64,000 nucleotides of DNA from Janthinobacterium sp. 61 (GTDB taxonomy: Bacteria > Pseudomonadota > Gammaproteobacteria > Burkholderiales > Burkholderiaceae_D), in the NCBI RefSeq assembly GCF_002846335.1, contig NZ_PJMQ01000001.1:5394001-5458000 (forward strand). Direction: 5' to 3'. A model generated the notes under the pieces. It saw only the letters and a program-made list of their open reading frames with translations, did no database searches and was not told the DNA's origin. Shown here in pieces: positions 50,341 to 59,263 of the stretch (positions are counted from its first letter, which is position 1; each line of letters starts with the position of its first letter). The translations under genes were made by a program, and so were the position numbers.

Positions 50341-51687
50341 ATGGACGACGCAAAATTTCTTATCGCTCGGCGTAAAAGCCTGTACTGGCGCATCCACTTC
50401 TGGGCTGCGCTGATCGCCTCGCCGTTTGCGCTGCTGGCCACCCTGACGGGCATTCTGTATGTGTTCACGCCGCAGATCGAGGCAAGGCTATACCAGCAAC
50501 TTGACCATGTGGCGCCGCAAGCGTCCATGCTGCCGCTGGACGCCGCCGTGGCGGCAGCGGAAAAGGCGGCGCCGCGTGGCTGGACAGTGCAGCACGTGGT
50601 GCCCCCTTTTCAACAGGACGACGCGGTGCAGGTGGCGTTTGCGCCGCCCGGTGGCGCGCAGGATGAACATGCGGGCCATGGCGGCCATGCCGCGCCGGTC
50701 AAGCCGAAGTTCGGCCTGCCCGCGCAAGCCATCGTCGTGTATGTGAATCCGTATGATGCGCGCGTGCTGGGCAGCCTGGCCAGCAGTGAACGCTTCGGCA
50801 ACTGGGCCAAGAAACTGCATTCTCGCCTGCTGCAAAACGATGGCTGGCGCTGGATGATCGAGCTGGCGGCCAGCTGGCTGATGGTGATGCTGGTGACGGG
50901 TGTGGTGCTGTGGTGGCCAAGCGGCGCGCAATCGGGCTTGCCCAAGCGGGGCGCGCGGGGCCGCAATGGCTGGCGCCAGTGGCATGCTTTTCTCGGCGTG
51001 GCGCTGGGCGTCATCAGCTTCGTCATCCTGACGACCGGGCTTACATGGAGCCAGCAGGCGGGGGGGCGCATCCGCATGCTGCGCGATATCAGCGGCCAGG
51101 CGCCGCCGCCCGTGCCGCGCGGTCTTCATTCAAGCGAAGATGCGGCCGGTGGTCCGCTCGACTGGCAAGGCGCCTGGCAAGTGGCGCGCAGTCACGCACC
51201 CGCCATTGCCGTGCAGCTGACGGCGCCGGCCAGCCAGGACGATGTGTGGCGCGCCACCATGGCCGACCGCAGCCAGCCCACCTTGCGCTTCGACCTGCAA
51301 TTCGATGCCTATAGCGGCAAGCCGCTGTATTACGCCGGCTGGGATGCGCAGACGGCGTTCGGCAAGGCCACCGCCATCGGCATCCCGTTTCACCGGGGTG
51401 AATTCGGCTGGTGGAACCAGGCGCTGTTGCTCCTGTTTGGCGCCAGCGTGCTGTTCTCGCTGGTATCGGGCTGGGTGATGTTCTTCAAGCGGCGCCTGCC
51501 AGGCTCGCTGGGCTTGCCGAAGCTGCTGCCGGGCGCCTGGACCTCGCCCTCCGCGCTGGCCTGGCTGGCGGCGGCCGCCATGTGTGCGCTGATGCCATTG
51601 CTGCTCATTTCCGCGTGCATGCTGATGCTGCTGGAACTGCTCCTGGCAAAATGCGGTGCGCGTATCGGCAGGATGCGATTGCGCTAG
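50341..51687 (+). CDS. PepSY-associated membrane protein (iron-uptake type) with His-rich insert
   Basis: The 448-residue inner-membrane protein of the PepSY_TM (PiuB-like) family has a first helix at about 20-43 (WAALIASPFALLATLTGILY), PepSY domains between helices, and further helices at about 175, 220 and 370. Such proteins accompany siderophore receptors and may reduce or release ferric iron. An unusual insert near 104-118 (GGAQDEHAGHGGHAAPV) carries H110, H113 and H116 and may bind metal. GAGG lies before the ATG at 50341. It follows the TonB receptor by 8 bp. Confidence 0.88.
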   Translation: MDDAKFLIARRKSLYWRIHFWAALIASPFALLATLTGILYVFTPQIEARLYQQLDHVAPQASMLPLDAAVAAAEKAAPRGWTVQHVVPPFQQDDAVQVAFAPPGGAQDEHAGHGGHAAPVKPKFGLPAQAIVVYVNPYDARVLGSLASSERFGNWAKKLHSRLLQNDGWRWMIELAASWLMVMLVTGVVLWWPSGAQSGLPKRGARGRNGWRQWHAFLGVALGVISFVILTTGLTWSQQAGGRIRMLRDISGQAPPPVPRGLHSSEDAAGGPLDWQGAWQVARSHAPAIAVQLTAPASQDDVWRATMADRSQPTLRFDLQFDAYSGKPLYYAGWDAQTAFGKATAIGIPFHRGEFGWWNQALLLLFGASVLFSLVSGWVMFFKRRLPGSLGLPKLLPGAWTSPSALAWLAAAAMCALMPLLLISACMLMLLELLLAKCGARIGRMRLR

Positions 51688-51744
51688 AATAAGGGGCGCG
51701 GCCAGGCTCGTTGCCAAGGGCCGCCCCCTTGTACTGGTTGACGC

Positions 51745-52131
51745 ATGTTATTCATCGACTTTCCCGCCTTGTCCGCACTGGCCGCCGCTTCGGCAGGTGT
51801 CACTCAAAAATGCAGCTGCTGCACGGTGCCGCTGGACGCCTGGCAGCGCCTTCCCACCTCGCTGGAGCTCGACCGTTTCGAGGAGGTCGGCACCCTGCGC
51901 GAAGACCCGTACGAGGAACCCACCTTCGCTGAATACCATCCCGATGGCACGCGCTACGATAGCGTCGACGCGCCCATCGCGCCGCGCTACTATCCCGCGA
52001 ACCTGAGCCAGGTGGCCCGCTGCCTGAATTGCGGCCGCCACTACCTGCGCTACAACGAGGCGGGCGGCTATTTTACGGAGCTGCGCATCCGCGCGCTGCG
52101 CCCGGAATTGCTGGCCGACGTGCCGCTATAA
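51745..52131 (+). CDS. Conserved-looking hypothetical protein with cysteine pairs
   Basis: The 128-residue protein has two cysteine clusters, KCSCC at 22-26 and CLNCGRHYLRYNEAGGYFTE at 93-112, which resemble a zinc ribbon. An acidic, proline-rich stretch lies between them (FEEVGTLREDPYEEPTFAEY). No signal peptide was seen, so it is probably cytoplasmic. Codon use matches its neighbours. It is convergent with the lysR gene at 52142. I do not recognise the family. Confidence 0.6.
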   Translation: MLFIDFPALSALAAASAGVTQKCSCCTVPLDAWQRLPTSLELDRFEEVGTLREDPYEEPTFAEYHPDGTRYDSVDAPIAPRYYPANLSQVARCLNCGRHYLRYNEAGGYFTELRIRALRPELLADVPL

Positions 52132-52141
52132 GCGGTGAGGG

Positions 52142-53056
52142 CTACAGGCTTTCCTTGACGTGCGCGATGCCGTGTTCATCGTAGATGGAATACACGGCGG
52201 CGAGGATGTTTTCCAGTTCCGGCGAGCGGTCCATATGCCGCATGCTGAACAGGATGGGCGAGAACGCATGCTTGTCTTCCAGCTTGCGGTACACCACGTT
52301 CCTGTGATGCATGGCCTGCACGCTTTCCGGCACGATGGAAATGCCCTGGCCGGCTGCCACCAATCCCATGGAAATCTGCAGTTCGCGCACTTCCGTGACG
52401 GGGCCGGGCGTGACATTGCCCACACTGAACATGGTCAGCACCTGGTCGGCAAAGCTGGGGCGGGGCGCTTTCGGATACACGAGCAGGGTTTCATGGACCA
52501 GGTCAGTCAGGCGCAATCCGCCTTCTCCCTGGGCCAGCCGGTGCCCGGGCGGCAGGGCCACCACCAGCCGCTCTTCGCGCAGCAGGATGCGGCGGATGCT
52601 GGGGTCCTCGCTTTTCAATCGTCCGAAACCTACGTCGATGCGGCCTTCCTTCAGTGCCTTGAGCTGCTCCACCGTGGTCATTTCGTGCAGGGTCACGTCC
52701 ACTTCTGGATGGCGCTCGCAATAGCGGTGCACGATATCGGGCAATTCCCCATACAGGGTCGAGGCAACAAAACCGATCGACAGGGTGCGTTCCAGCTTGC
52801 CCACGCGCTGCGTCATCGCCTTCAGGTCGCGCACCTGGTCGAGCAGCGGGCGCGCATGGGCGAGGAAAAACTCGCCCGCTTCCGTCAGCCGCAAGGGCCG
52901 CGAGCCTTTTTCGATCAGCTCCACGCCCAGGGTTTCTTCCAGTTGCTGCATCTGCCGGCTGAGCGGCGGCTGCGCGATATGCAGGCGCGCGGCGGCCCGC
53001 GTGAAGTTCCTTTCCTCTGCCACCGCCACGAAGTAGCGCAAGTGCCGTAATTCCAT
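52142..53056 (-). CDS. catR: LysR-family activator of the catechol genes (CatR/CatM/BenM-like)
   Basis: The 304-residue protein of the BenM/CatM branch starts MELRHLRYFVAVAEERNFTR, with helix-turn-helix AAARLHIAQPPLSRQMQQLE and an effector domain (LSIGFVASTLYGELPDIVHR, SMGLVAAGQGISIVPESVQ). cis,cis-Muconate is the usual inducer of this group. The start at 53056 is chosen because AAAGG lies 7 nt before it; the ATG two codons earlier is too close to that site. The gene is divergent from catB, and BenM-type half-sites lie just upstream of its start. Confidence 0.9.
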   Translation of the reverse strand: MELRHLRYFVAVAEERNFTRAAARLHIAQPPLSRQMQQLEETLGVELIEKGSRPLRLTEAGEFFLAHARPLLDQVRDLKAMTQRVGKLERTLSIGFVASTLYGELPDIVHRYCERHPEVDVTLHEMTTVEQLKALKEGRIDVGFGRLKSEDPSIRRILLREERLVVALPPGHRLAQGEGGLRLTDLVHETLLVYPKAPRPSFADQVLTMFSVGNVTPGPVTEVRELQISMGLVAAGQGISIVPESVQAMHHRNVVYRKLEDKHAFSPILFSMRHMDRSPELENILAAVYSIYDEHGIAHVKESL

Positions 53057-53060
53057 CTTC

Positions 53061-53087
53061 ATACCTTTCAGGTATAGGTTTGATACC
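53061..53087. promoter_or_regulatory. BenM/CatM-type operator: ATAC-N7-GTAT-N7-ATAC
   Basis: ATAC (53061-53064), GTAT (53072-53075) and ATAC (53083-53086) are each 7 bp apart, giving one exact match to the BenM/CatM site ATAC-N7-GTAT plus a third half-site. It overlaps the catR translation start and lies 10 bp upstream of the catB -35. A further dyad CCAAC-N5-GTTGG follows at 53086-53100. Confidence 0.7.
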
Positions 53088-53096
53088 AACTCGGTG

Positions 53097-53126
53097 TTGG
53101 ACGTGGGGACATTCGGGGCATATCGT
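53097..53126 (+). promoter_or_regulatory. Candidate catB promoter
   Basis: TTGGAC (53097-53102) and TATCGT (53121-53126) are separated by 18 bp, with about 32 bp to the catB ATG. The weak -10 suits an activator-dependent promoter. The CatR sites lie directly upstream. Confidence 0.45.
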
Positions 53127-53158
53127 GTCACCACTCCACAGAATTATACGGAATAAAT

Positions 53159-54268
53159 ATGATTCAAAATATCGAGACCTACCTGGTCGATGTGCCAACC
53201 ATTCGTCCGCACCGGATGTCCGTCGCCATCATGAACACCCAGACCTTGGTGCTGGTGCGGCTGCGCTGCGCCGACGGCATCACCGGCTGGGGCGAAGCGA
53301 CTACCATCGGCGGCTTGAGCTATGGCGGCGAAAGCCCGGAAAGCATCAAGACGAATATCGATACCTATATTGCGCCCCTGCTGGTCGGCATGGAAGCGAG
53401 CGAAGTCGCCAAGGCCATGGCCAAGGTGCGCAAGGTCATCCAGGGCAACCGTTTCGCCAAGTGCGCGATCGAGACGGCGCTGCTGGACGCACAGGCGCGC
53501 CGCCTGGATGTGCCGATGTCGGAATTGCTGGGCGGCCGGGTGCGCGATGCGCTGCCCGTGGCCTGGGTGCTGGCCAGCGGCGATACCGTGCGCGATATCG
53601 CCGAAGCGGAAAAAATGCTGGACTTGCGCCGCCACAGCATCTTCAAGCTGAAGATTGGCCTGCGCGACGTGATGGATGACGTGGCCCACGTACTGGAGAT
53701 CAAGCGTGCGCTGGGCGAACGTGCCAGCGTGCGCGTCGATGTCAATCAGGCCTGGAGCGAGACGGACGCCGTGCGCGGCATCGCCGCGCTGGAAGCGGGC
53801 GGCATTGACCTGATCGAGCAGCCCGTCAAAGCGGGCAACCGCGCCGCGCTGGCGCGCCTGACGCAGCGCTTCGACGTGGCCATCATGGCGGACGAAGCCT
53901 TGCATGGTCCCGCCGACGCGCTGGCCCTGGCCCAGGCCGATGCGGCCGACGTGTATGCGGTGAAAATCACCCAGTCGGGCGGCTTGCTGCCCGCGCTGGA
54001 AGTGGCCACCGTGGCGCGCCTGGCTGGTGTCGGCCTGTATGGCGGCACCATGCTCGAAGGCGGCATCGGCACGGCCGCCACGGCCCACGTCTGCTCCACG
54101 TTCGCCGAACTGGCCTGGGGCACGGAACTGTTCGGGCCCCTGCTGCTGACGCAGGAAGTCTTGCGCGAACCGCTCGTGTACCGCGACTTCATGCTGCAAG
54201 TGCCGACTGGCCCGGGCCTGGGCGTCGAGATCGATATGGACAAGCTGCATGCCTTGCAGCGCCAATAG
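53159..54268 (+). CDS. catB: Muconate cycloisomerase
   Basis: CatB converts cis,cis-muconate to muconolactone in catechol ortho-cleavage. The 369-residue enolase-superfamily protein has VDVPTIRPHRMSVAIMNTQT at the N-terminus, catalytic lysines K163 and K165 in FKLKIGLRD, metal ligands in VRVDVNQAWSE, IDLIEQPV and IMADEAL, and YGGTMLEGGIGTAA near the end. Length is normal. It heads the catBCAD operon; catC follows after 10 bp. Confidence 0.95.
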   Translation: MIQNIETYLVDVPTIRPHRMSVAIMNTQTLVLVRLRCADGITGWGEATTIGGLSYGGESPESIKTNIDTYIAPLLVGMEASEVAKAMAKVRKVIQGNRFAKCAIETALLDAQARRLDVPMSELLGGRVRDALPVAWVLASGDTVRDIAEAEKMLDLRRHSIFKLKIGLRDVMDDVAHVLEIKRALGERASVRVDVNQAWSETDAVRGIAALEAGGIDLIEQPVKAGNRAALARLTQRFDVAIMADEALHGPADALALAQADAADVYAVKITQSGGLLPALEVATVARLAGVGLYGGTMLEGGIGTAATAHVCSTFAELAWGTELFGPLLLTQEVLREPLVYRDFMLQVPTGPGLGVEIDMDKLHALQRQ

Positions 54269-54278
54269 AGGAGAAAGC

Positions 54279-54569
54279 ATGTTATTCCATGTACGCATGA
54301 ACGTGAACCTGCCGTTGACGATGCCGGCCGAGCAGGCGGCGCAGCTAAAGCAGACGGAAAAGGAATTGGCGCAGCGCCTGCAGCAGGAGGGCAAATGGCG
54401 CCACTTGTGGCGCATCGCCGGGCAGTACGCCAACGTCAGCGTCTTTGACGTCGACAGCGTGGACGAGCTGCATCATTTACTGACCTCGCTCCCCCTGTTC
54501 CCCTACATGCAGATTGACGTGATGCCGCTGTGCCGCCATCCCTCGTCGGTCCGCGACGACGATTCCTGA
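54279..54569 (+). CDS. catC: Muconolactone delta-isomerase
   Basis: CatC isomerises muconolactone to 3-oxoadipate enol-lactone. The 96-residue protein is full length for this small, decameric family. It has MLFHVRMNVNLPLTMPAEQA at the start, EGKWRHLWRIAGQYANVSVF in the middle and LPLFPYMQIDVMPLCRHPSS at the end. An AGAGGAGAAAG site precedes the ATG, 10 bp after catB. Confidence 0.95.
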   Translation: MLFHVRMNVNLPLTMPAEQAAQLKQTEKELAQRLQQEGKWRHLWRIAGQYANVSVFDVDSVDELHHLLTSLPLFPYMQIDVMPLCRHPSSVRDDDS

Positions 54570-54603
54570 ACCGTACGCAGTACCTTCATCAAGGAGACAT
54601 CTC

Positions 54604-55524
54604 ATGCAACATTCCGACATTGATACCCTCGTCAAGAAGTGGATCGTGGAAGCGGCCGACCGGCCGGCCAACCCGCGCGTGCAGCAAGTGGTGCTGCGCC
54701 TTCTGGGCGACTTGTGCAAGGCCATCGATGACCTGGACCTGACGCCCAGCGAAGTATGGAGCGGCGTGTCCTATCTGTCGGCCGCCGGCGCGTCGAGTGA
54801 ACTGGGCCTGCTGGCTGCTGGCTTGGGCCTCGAACACTTCCTCGACCTGCGGGCCGACGAAGCCGAAGCGAAAGCAGGCCTGGCCGGCGCCACGCCACGC
54901 ACCATCGAAGGGCCGCTGTACGTGGCCGGGGCGCCGCGCAGCACGGGCTTTGCCCGGCTGGACGATGGCAGCGAGAGCGCGCACGCCGAAGTGCTCTTCA
55001 TGCAGGGCACCGTGTTTGACGCCGACGGCAAGCCCGCTCCCGGCGCACTGGTCGAGGTCTGGCATGCTAACTTGCTGGGCAATTACTCCTTCTTCGATCA
55101 CACGCAATCGCCGTTCAACCTGCGCCGCAGCATCCTCGCGGACCAGGATGGGCGCTACCAGTTCCGCAGCATTCTGCCGGTCGGTTACGGTTGCCCGCCC
55201 GAGGGCACCACGCAGCAGCTGCTCGATCTGCTGGGCCGGCACGGCCAGCGTCCTGCGCACATCCATTTCTTCATCAGTGCGGCGGGCCACCGCAAGCTGA
55301 CGACGCAAATCAATATCGATGGCGACCATTACCTGTGGGACGACTTCGCCTTTGCCACGCGTGCAGGCCTGGTGCCACCCATCACGCGCATCGAGGACCC
55401 GGCGCAACTGGCGGCCCTGCAGCTGGAGCAGCCATTTTCCTCGATCGATTTTGATTTCCACCTGAGCCGAGACAGTGCGGCGCTGCCATCGGCCGAGGTT
55501 GAACGGCCACGTGCCGCAGCCTGA
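54604..55524 (+). CDS. catA: Catechol 1,2-dioxygenase
   Basis: CatA is a non-heme Fe(III) intradiol dioxygenase that cleaves catechol to cis,cis-muconate. The 306-residue protein has an N-terminal helical linker domain (about 1-95) and a catalytic beta-sandwich. The iron ligands are Y161 (LGNYSFFD), Y195 (LPVGYGCPPEG), H219 and H221 (RPAHIHFF). The context EVWHANLLG and LTTQINIDGDHYLWDDFAFA is typical. AAGGAGACATCTC precedes the ATG. The gene order catB-catC-catA-catD puts the ring-cleavage gene third. Confidence 0.96.
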   Translation: MQHSDIDTLVKKWIVEAADRPANPRVQQVVLRLLGDLCKAIDDLDLTPSEVWSGVSYLSAAGASSELGLLAAGLGLEHFLDLRADEAEAKAGLAGATPRTIEGPLYVAGAPRSTGFARLDDGSESAHAEVLFMQGTVFDADGKPAPGALVEVWHANLLGNYSFFDHTQSPFNLRRSILADQDGRYQFRSILPVGYGCPPEGTTQQLLDLLGRHGQRPAHIHFFISAAGHRKLTTQINIDGDHYLWDDFAFATRAGLVPPITRIEDPAQLAALQLEQPFSSIDFDFHLSRDSAALPSAEVERPRAAA

Positions 55525-55534
55525 GGGAGACGCC

Positions 55535-56314
55535 ATGTCCGAGTTTTTTACATCCGACGGTAGCGTCCTGCATTACCGCACCGATGGTGACCGCGCCCGG
55601 CCCTGCCTGATCCTGTCGAACTCCCTCGGCACGGACCTGTCCATGTGGCAGGCGCAGGTGACCGCGCTGGCTGGCGACTTCTTTGTCGTGCGCTATGACA
55701 CGCGCTGCCATGGCCAGTCCACCGGCGCCGCGCCGTTCGGCATCGACCGGCTGGGGCTGGACGTGGTGGCGCTGCTCGACCACCTCGATATCGCCCGTGC
55801 GGCCTTCTGCGGCATTTCCATGGGCGGCTTGACGGGGCAGTGGCTGGGCATCCACCAGCAGCAGCGCCTGACGCAACTCGTGCTGGCGAATACGGCGGCG
55901 CGCATCGGTTCTGCTGACGTCTGGCTAGCGCGCGCGGAGCAAGTCCGGCGCGATGGCATGGCTGCGGTAGCCGATGGCGCCCCCGCACGCTGGTTCACGC
56001 CGCAGTTTCTCCAGCGCGAGCCGGACACGGTGGCGCGCATGATCGCCACTTTGCGCGGCCAGGATGCAGGCGGCTATGCGGCCTGCTGCGAGGCGCTGGC
56101 GCAAGCCGACTTGCGCGCCTCCGTTGGCACGATCACGGTGCCGACCCTGGTGATCGCCGGCGAGCACGATCCCGTGACGACGCTGGACGATGCGCGCTGG
56201 CTGCAGCAGCAGGTGGCAGGCAGCCGCCTGGCGAGCGTGCCCGCGTCGCATATCTCGAGTGTCGAGGCGGCGCAGGCTTTCACGGCGCAGCTGCGCGGCT
56301 TTTTAGTGCCGTAG
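55535..56314 (+). CDS. catD: 3-oxoadipate enol-lactonase
   Basis: The enzyme hydrolyses 3-oxoadipate enol-lactone to 3-oxoadipate (CatD/PcaD). The 259-residue alpha/beta hydrolase has the nucleophile elbow GISMGGLTGQW (serine near 93), oxyanion-region NSLGTDLSMW, acid region VIAGEHDPVT and the histidine in VPASHISSVEAAQAF. GAGGGAGACGCC precedes the ATG, 10 bp after catA. The 3-oxoadipate CoA-transferase and thiolase needed next are not in the window. A terminator follows. Confidence 0.94.
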   Translation: MSEFFTSDGSVLHYRTDGDRARPCLILSNSLGTDLSMWQAQVTALAGDFFVVRYDTRCHGQSTGAAPFGIDRLGLDVVALLDHLDIARAAFCGISMGGLTGQWLGIHQQQRLTQLVLANTAARIGSADVWLARAEQVRRDGMAAVADGAPARWFTPQFLQREPDTVARMIATLRGQDAGGYAACCEALAQADLRASVGTITVPTLVIAGEHDPVTTLDDARWLQQQVAGSRLASVPASHISSVEAAQAFTAQLRGFLVP

Positions 56315-56334
56315 GCAGGCCAGAATTTCGCTTT

Positions 56335-56385
56335 GCCCCTGAGCACCGCCGCCGGCCGGTCCGGCATGCGGCAGGGGGCTTTTTT
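56335..56385 (+). terminator. Terminator of the cat operon
   Basis: GCCCCTG (56335-56341) pairs with CAGGGGGC (56372-56379), followed by TTTTTT. Inner CCGC/GCGG pairs extend the stem. It separates catD from the symporter gene. Confidence 0.75.
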
Positions 56386-56423
56386 GAAAAATAATAAGAA
56401 AAAAGCAGACTTGGAGTAGACGA

Positions 56424-57827
56424 ATGGAAAACAGATTAATCATCATCGCGGCGGTCACGGTGGGCTATTTCGCCCTCATGTCGTACATTACCTACAGCGT
56501 GCGCAAGCACGCCAACAGCGCAGAGGGCATGACGGCGGGCGGGCGCAACTATCCCGCCTACCTGATCGGCGCGCTGCTGCTGTCCGAATTCATCGGCAGT
56601 TCCGTCAGCATCGGCACGGCGCAAAAAGGCTATGAGCTGGGCATTTCCGCCGCCTGGAACCTGGTGGCGCTGTCGCTGGGCTTCCTGCTGCTGGCCATCG
56701 TGCTGGTCAAAAAATACAAGGAAAGCGGGCAGTCGACGATTTCCGGCATCCTGGCGCAAACGTATGGCGAACCCGTGCGCTATGCCGCATCGGTACTCAC
56801 CATCGTCGCGCTGGGCATCGTTGCCGTCGCCCTGTACGCGAGCGGCGGCGCCGTGCTGGCGGCCGTGTTGCATATCAATAAAACGGTCGCCATATTGCTG
56901 GTGGGCGCCATCACCGTGATTTATGTCAGCCTGGGCGGCATGCGCTCGGTGGTGTACACCAATTTCGCCCACTCCATCGTCAAATACCTGGGCGTGATCC
57001 TGGCGCTGGCGTATGCGCTGGAAGCGAGCGGCGGCATCGGCGCGTTGCAGGCGCAACTGCCGGCCAAGATGTTCAACTGGGTCGAGATCGGCTGGGGCCA
57101 GATCATCGCCTGGATGATAGGCGGCATCGGCTCCATCTTCGCCACGCAGTACGTGATCCAGGCCCTGGTCAGCACGGACAACCCGGCCGTGGCCAAGCGC
57201 GCCTGCTATTACGTGTCCTCGCTGATGATACCGTTTGGCCTGATGGCGGCCCTGATCGGCATGTGCAGCGCCGTGCTGTATCCGGGCATGAAGTCGATCG
57301 ACGCCTTCCCGACATTAATTGCCCACATGCCGGCGTTTTCCGCCAGCATCATGATCGTGGGCCTGGCCGGCGCCCTGTTCGGCGGTATTTCCGCCACCAC
57401 CCTGGCATCGGCCACCCTGGCCATGAAGGATTTTTATGATCCCTGGTACAACAAGTCGAAGAACGACGCGAAATCGCTGATGTTCCTGCGCATCGCCATC
57501 GTCGTGGCAGGCTTGCTGCCGCTGGTGCTGGCGCTGTATGCGGAAAAACTGCTGATGATCGCCTTCCTGGGCAAGGCCCTGCGCGCCACCCTGGCCGTGC
57601 TGGTGCTGATGGCCTTCTATGCGCCTAAATTCGGCACGCCGCGCGGCGCCTTCATTGGCGTGATCGTGTCGGTGATCGCCACCATAGGCTGGTTCCTGGC
57701 GGGCAATCCGTATGGCGTGGACAGTTCCTACCTGGCGCTGGCTGGCCCGCTGCTGACCATGGGCATCAGCCATTTGTTCAAGCCGGCGCAAACTTTGGCG
57801 AAGCCGGCATCGTCGCCGCGGCTGTAG
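56424..57827 (+). CDS. Sodium:solute symporter (SSS family)
   Basis: The 467-residue inner-membrane protein has about 13 helices and SSS features: SAEGMTAGGRNYPAYLIGAL near the N-terminus, FIGSSVSIGTAQKGYELGIS, GGMRSVVYTNFAHSIVKYLG and QYVIQALVSTDNPAVAKRAC. It imports an unknown solute with Na+. The family includes proline, pantothenate, acetate and sugar carriers. It follows the cat operon terminator with its own AGGAG-like site (CTTGGAGTAGACGA) and is convergent with the GntP gene, 14 bp apart. A link to aromatic substrates is not shown. Confidence 0.88.
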   Translation: MENRLIIIAAVTVGYFALMSYITYSVRKHANSAEGMTAGGRNYPAYLIGALLLSEFIGSSVSIGTAQKGYELGISAAWNLVALSLGFLLLAIVLVKKYKESGQSTISGILAQTYGEPVRYAASVLTIVALGIVAVALYASGGAVLAAVLHINKTVAILLVGAITVIYVSLGGMRSVVYTNFAHSIVKYLGVILALAYALEASGGIGALQAQLPAKMFNWVEIGWGQIIAWMIGGIGSIFATQYVIQALVSTDNPAVAKRACYYVSSLMIPFGLMAALIGMCSAVLYPGMKSIDAFPTLIAHMPAFSASIMIVGLAGALFGGISATTLASATLAMKDFYDPWYNKSKNDAKSLMFLRIAIVVAGLLPLVLALYAEKLLMIAFLGKALRATLAVLVLMAFYAPKFGTPRGAFIGVIVSVIATIGWFLAGNPYGVDSSYLALAGPLLTMGISHLFKPAQTLAKPASSPRL

Positions 57828-57840
57828 CTTGCCCCAACCC

Positions 57841-59235
57841 TCAGACCAGCCCCGTCATGTAATAGATGGCAATGACGAGGAATACGGCCACCGTCTTGAT
57901 GACGGTGATGCCGAAAATATCGCGGTAGGACTGGCGGTGCGTGAGGCCCGTGACGGCCAGCAGGGTGATCACGGCGCCATTGTGCGGCAAGGTATCCATG
58001 CCGCCGCTGGCCATCGCCACTACGCGGTGCATGACTTCGAGCGGAATGTGTGCCTGCTGCGCGGCCTGGATAAAACTGTCCGACATGGCGGCCAGCGCGA
58101 TGCTCATGCCGCCCGAGGCCGAACCGGTAATGCCGGCCAGCGTCGTCACGGAAACGGCCGCGTTGACGAGGGGATCGGGCACGCTGCGCAAGGTGTTGCT
58201 GACGGCAAGAAAACCGGGCAGTGCCGCGATGACGCCGCCAAAGCCATACTCGGACGCCGTATTCATGGCGGCCAGCAAGGCGCCGCCCACGGCCGCCTTG
58301 GTGCCTTCTGCAAAGGCGGCGCGGATGCGCCCGAAGGCCGTCACGCACACGAGCAAGATGCCCAGCAACAAGGCGCCTTCCACGGCCCAGATGCCGGTGA
58401 CGGAGGCTATCGACGTCGACACGGGCGCGTGCAAGCCTGGCAGGGCGTCGGCGGTGAGGACGTAACTGGCGCCATACCAGTGCGGGATCAGCCGGGTCAG
58501 CGCGTAATTGGCCACGCCGACGAGCAGCAGCGGCGCCACCGACAGGAGCGGATGGGGCAGGTCGCCCGAGCCGGCCTTGGCCTGTTCAGCCTCGGCGCCG
58601 TAGCCTTCGCCCGTCGCCATGACGGAACGGCGGCGCCACTCCAGGAAGGCCAGACCCATCATCACCGTCAGCACGGAACCTATCGTGCCCAGCCACGGTG
58701 CGGCCCAGCCGGTCGTGTTGAAGAAGGTGGTGGGGATGATGTTCTGGATTTGCGGCGTGCCAGGTAAAGTGTCCATGGTGAAGGAAAACGCGCCCAGGGC
58801 GATGGCACCCGGCATCAGCCGCTTGGGGATATTGCTCTGGCGGTACAGTTCGGCCGCGAACGGATAGACGGCAAACACCACCACGAACAGCGATACGCCG
58901 CCATAAGTCAGCGCCGCGCACACGGCAACGATGACGGCATTCGCGCGGGAACTGCCGATATAGCGAATGGCGGCCACGACGATCGACTGGGAAAAACCTG
59001 ACAGTTCAATCAGCTTGCCAAACACGGCGCCCAGCAGAAAGACGGGGAAATACAGCTTGATGAAGCCCACCATCTTTTCCATAAAGATACCGCTGAAGAC
59101 GGCCGGTACGGCAGACGGATCGGTGAGCAGCACGGCACCCAGTGCGGCGACTGGTGCAAACAGGATCACGCTGTAGCCGCGGTAGGCGGCCAGCATGAGG
59201 AAGGCCAGTGCGGCCAGAACTATCAGGAAAGACAT
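57841..59235 (-). CDS. GntP-family permease
   Basis: The 464-residue inner-membrane protein of the GntP (gluconate/hydroxy-acid:H+ symporter) family has about 12-14 helices, with FPVFLLGAVFGKLIELSGFS, ALTYGGVSLFVVVFAVYPFA, SFTMDTLPGTPQIQNIIP and MASGGMDTLPHNGAVITLL. The paired DTLPGTPQ and DTLPHNGA motifs in the two halves are family marks. Substrates in the family include gluconate, D-serine, glycerate and 3-hydroxybutyrate, and none can be chosen here. A 24-bp palindrome lies just upstream of the start. Confidence 0.9.
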   Translation of the reverse strand: MSFLIVLAALAFLMLAAYRGYSVILFAPVAALGAVLLTDPSAVPAVFSGIFMEKMVGFIKLYFPVFLLGAVFGKLIELSGFSQSIVVAAIRYIGSSRANAVIVAVCAALTYGGVSLFVVVFAVYPFAAELYRQSNIPKRLMPGAIALGAFSFTMDTLPGTPQIQNIIPTTFFNTTGWAAPWLGTIGSVLTVMMGLAFLEWRRRSVMATGEGYGAEAEQAKAGSGDLPHPLLSVAPLLLVGVANYALTRLIPHWYGASYVLTADALPGLHAPVSTSIASVTGIWAVEGALLLGILLVCVTAFGRIRAAFAEGTKAAVGGALLAAMNTASEYGFGGVIAALPGFLAVSNTLRSVPDPLVNAAVSVTTLAGITGSASGGMSIALAAMSDSFIQAAQQAHIPLEVMHRVVAMASGGMDTLPHNGAVITLLAVTGLTHRQSYRDIFGITVIKTVAVFLVIAIYYMTGLV

Positions 59236-59263
59236 CGGTCAGGCCCTTGCGCGATGGAAGTGT

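Noticed and set aside
48323..50353. A 676-residue open frame on the minus strand
   Set aside because: Antisense to the TonB receptor gene, which has a signal peptide, plug and barrel end in the plus frame.
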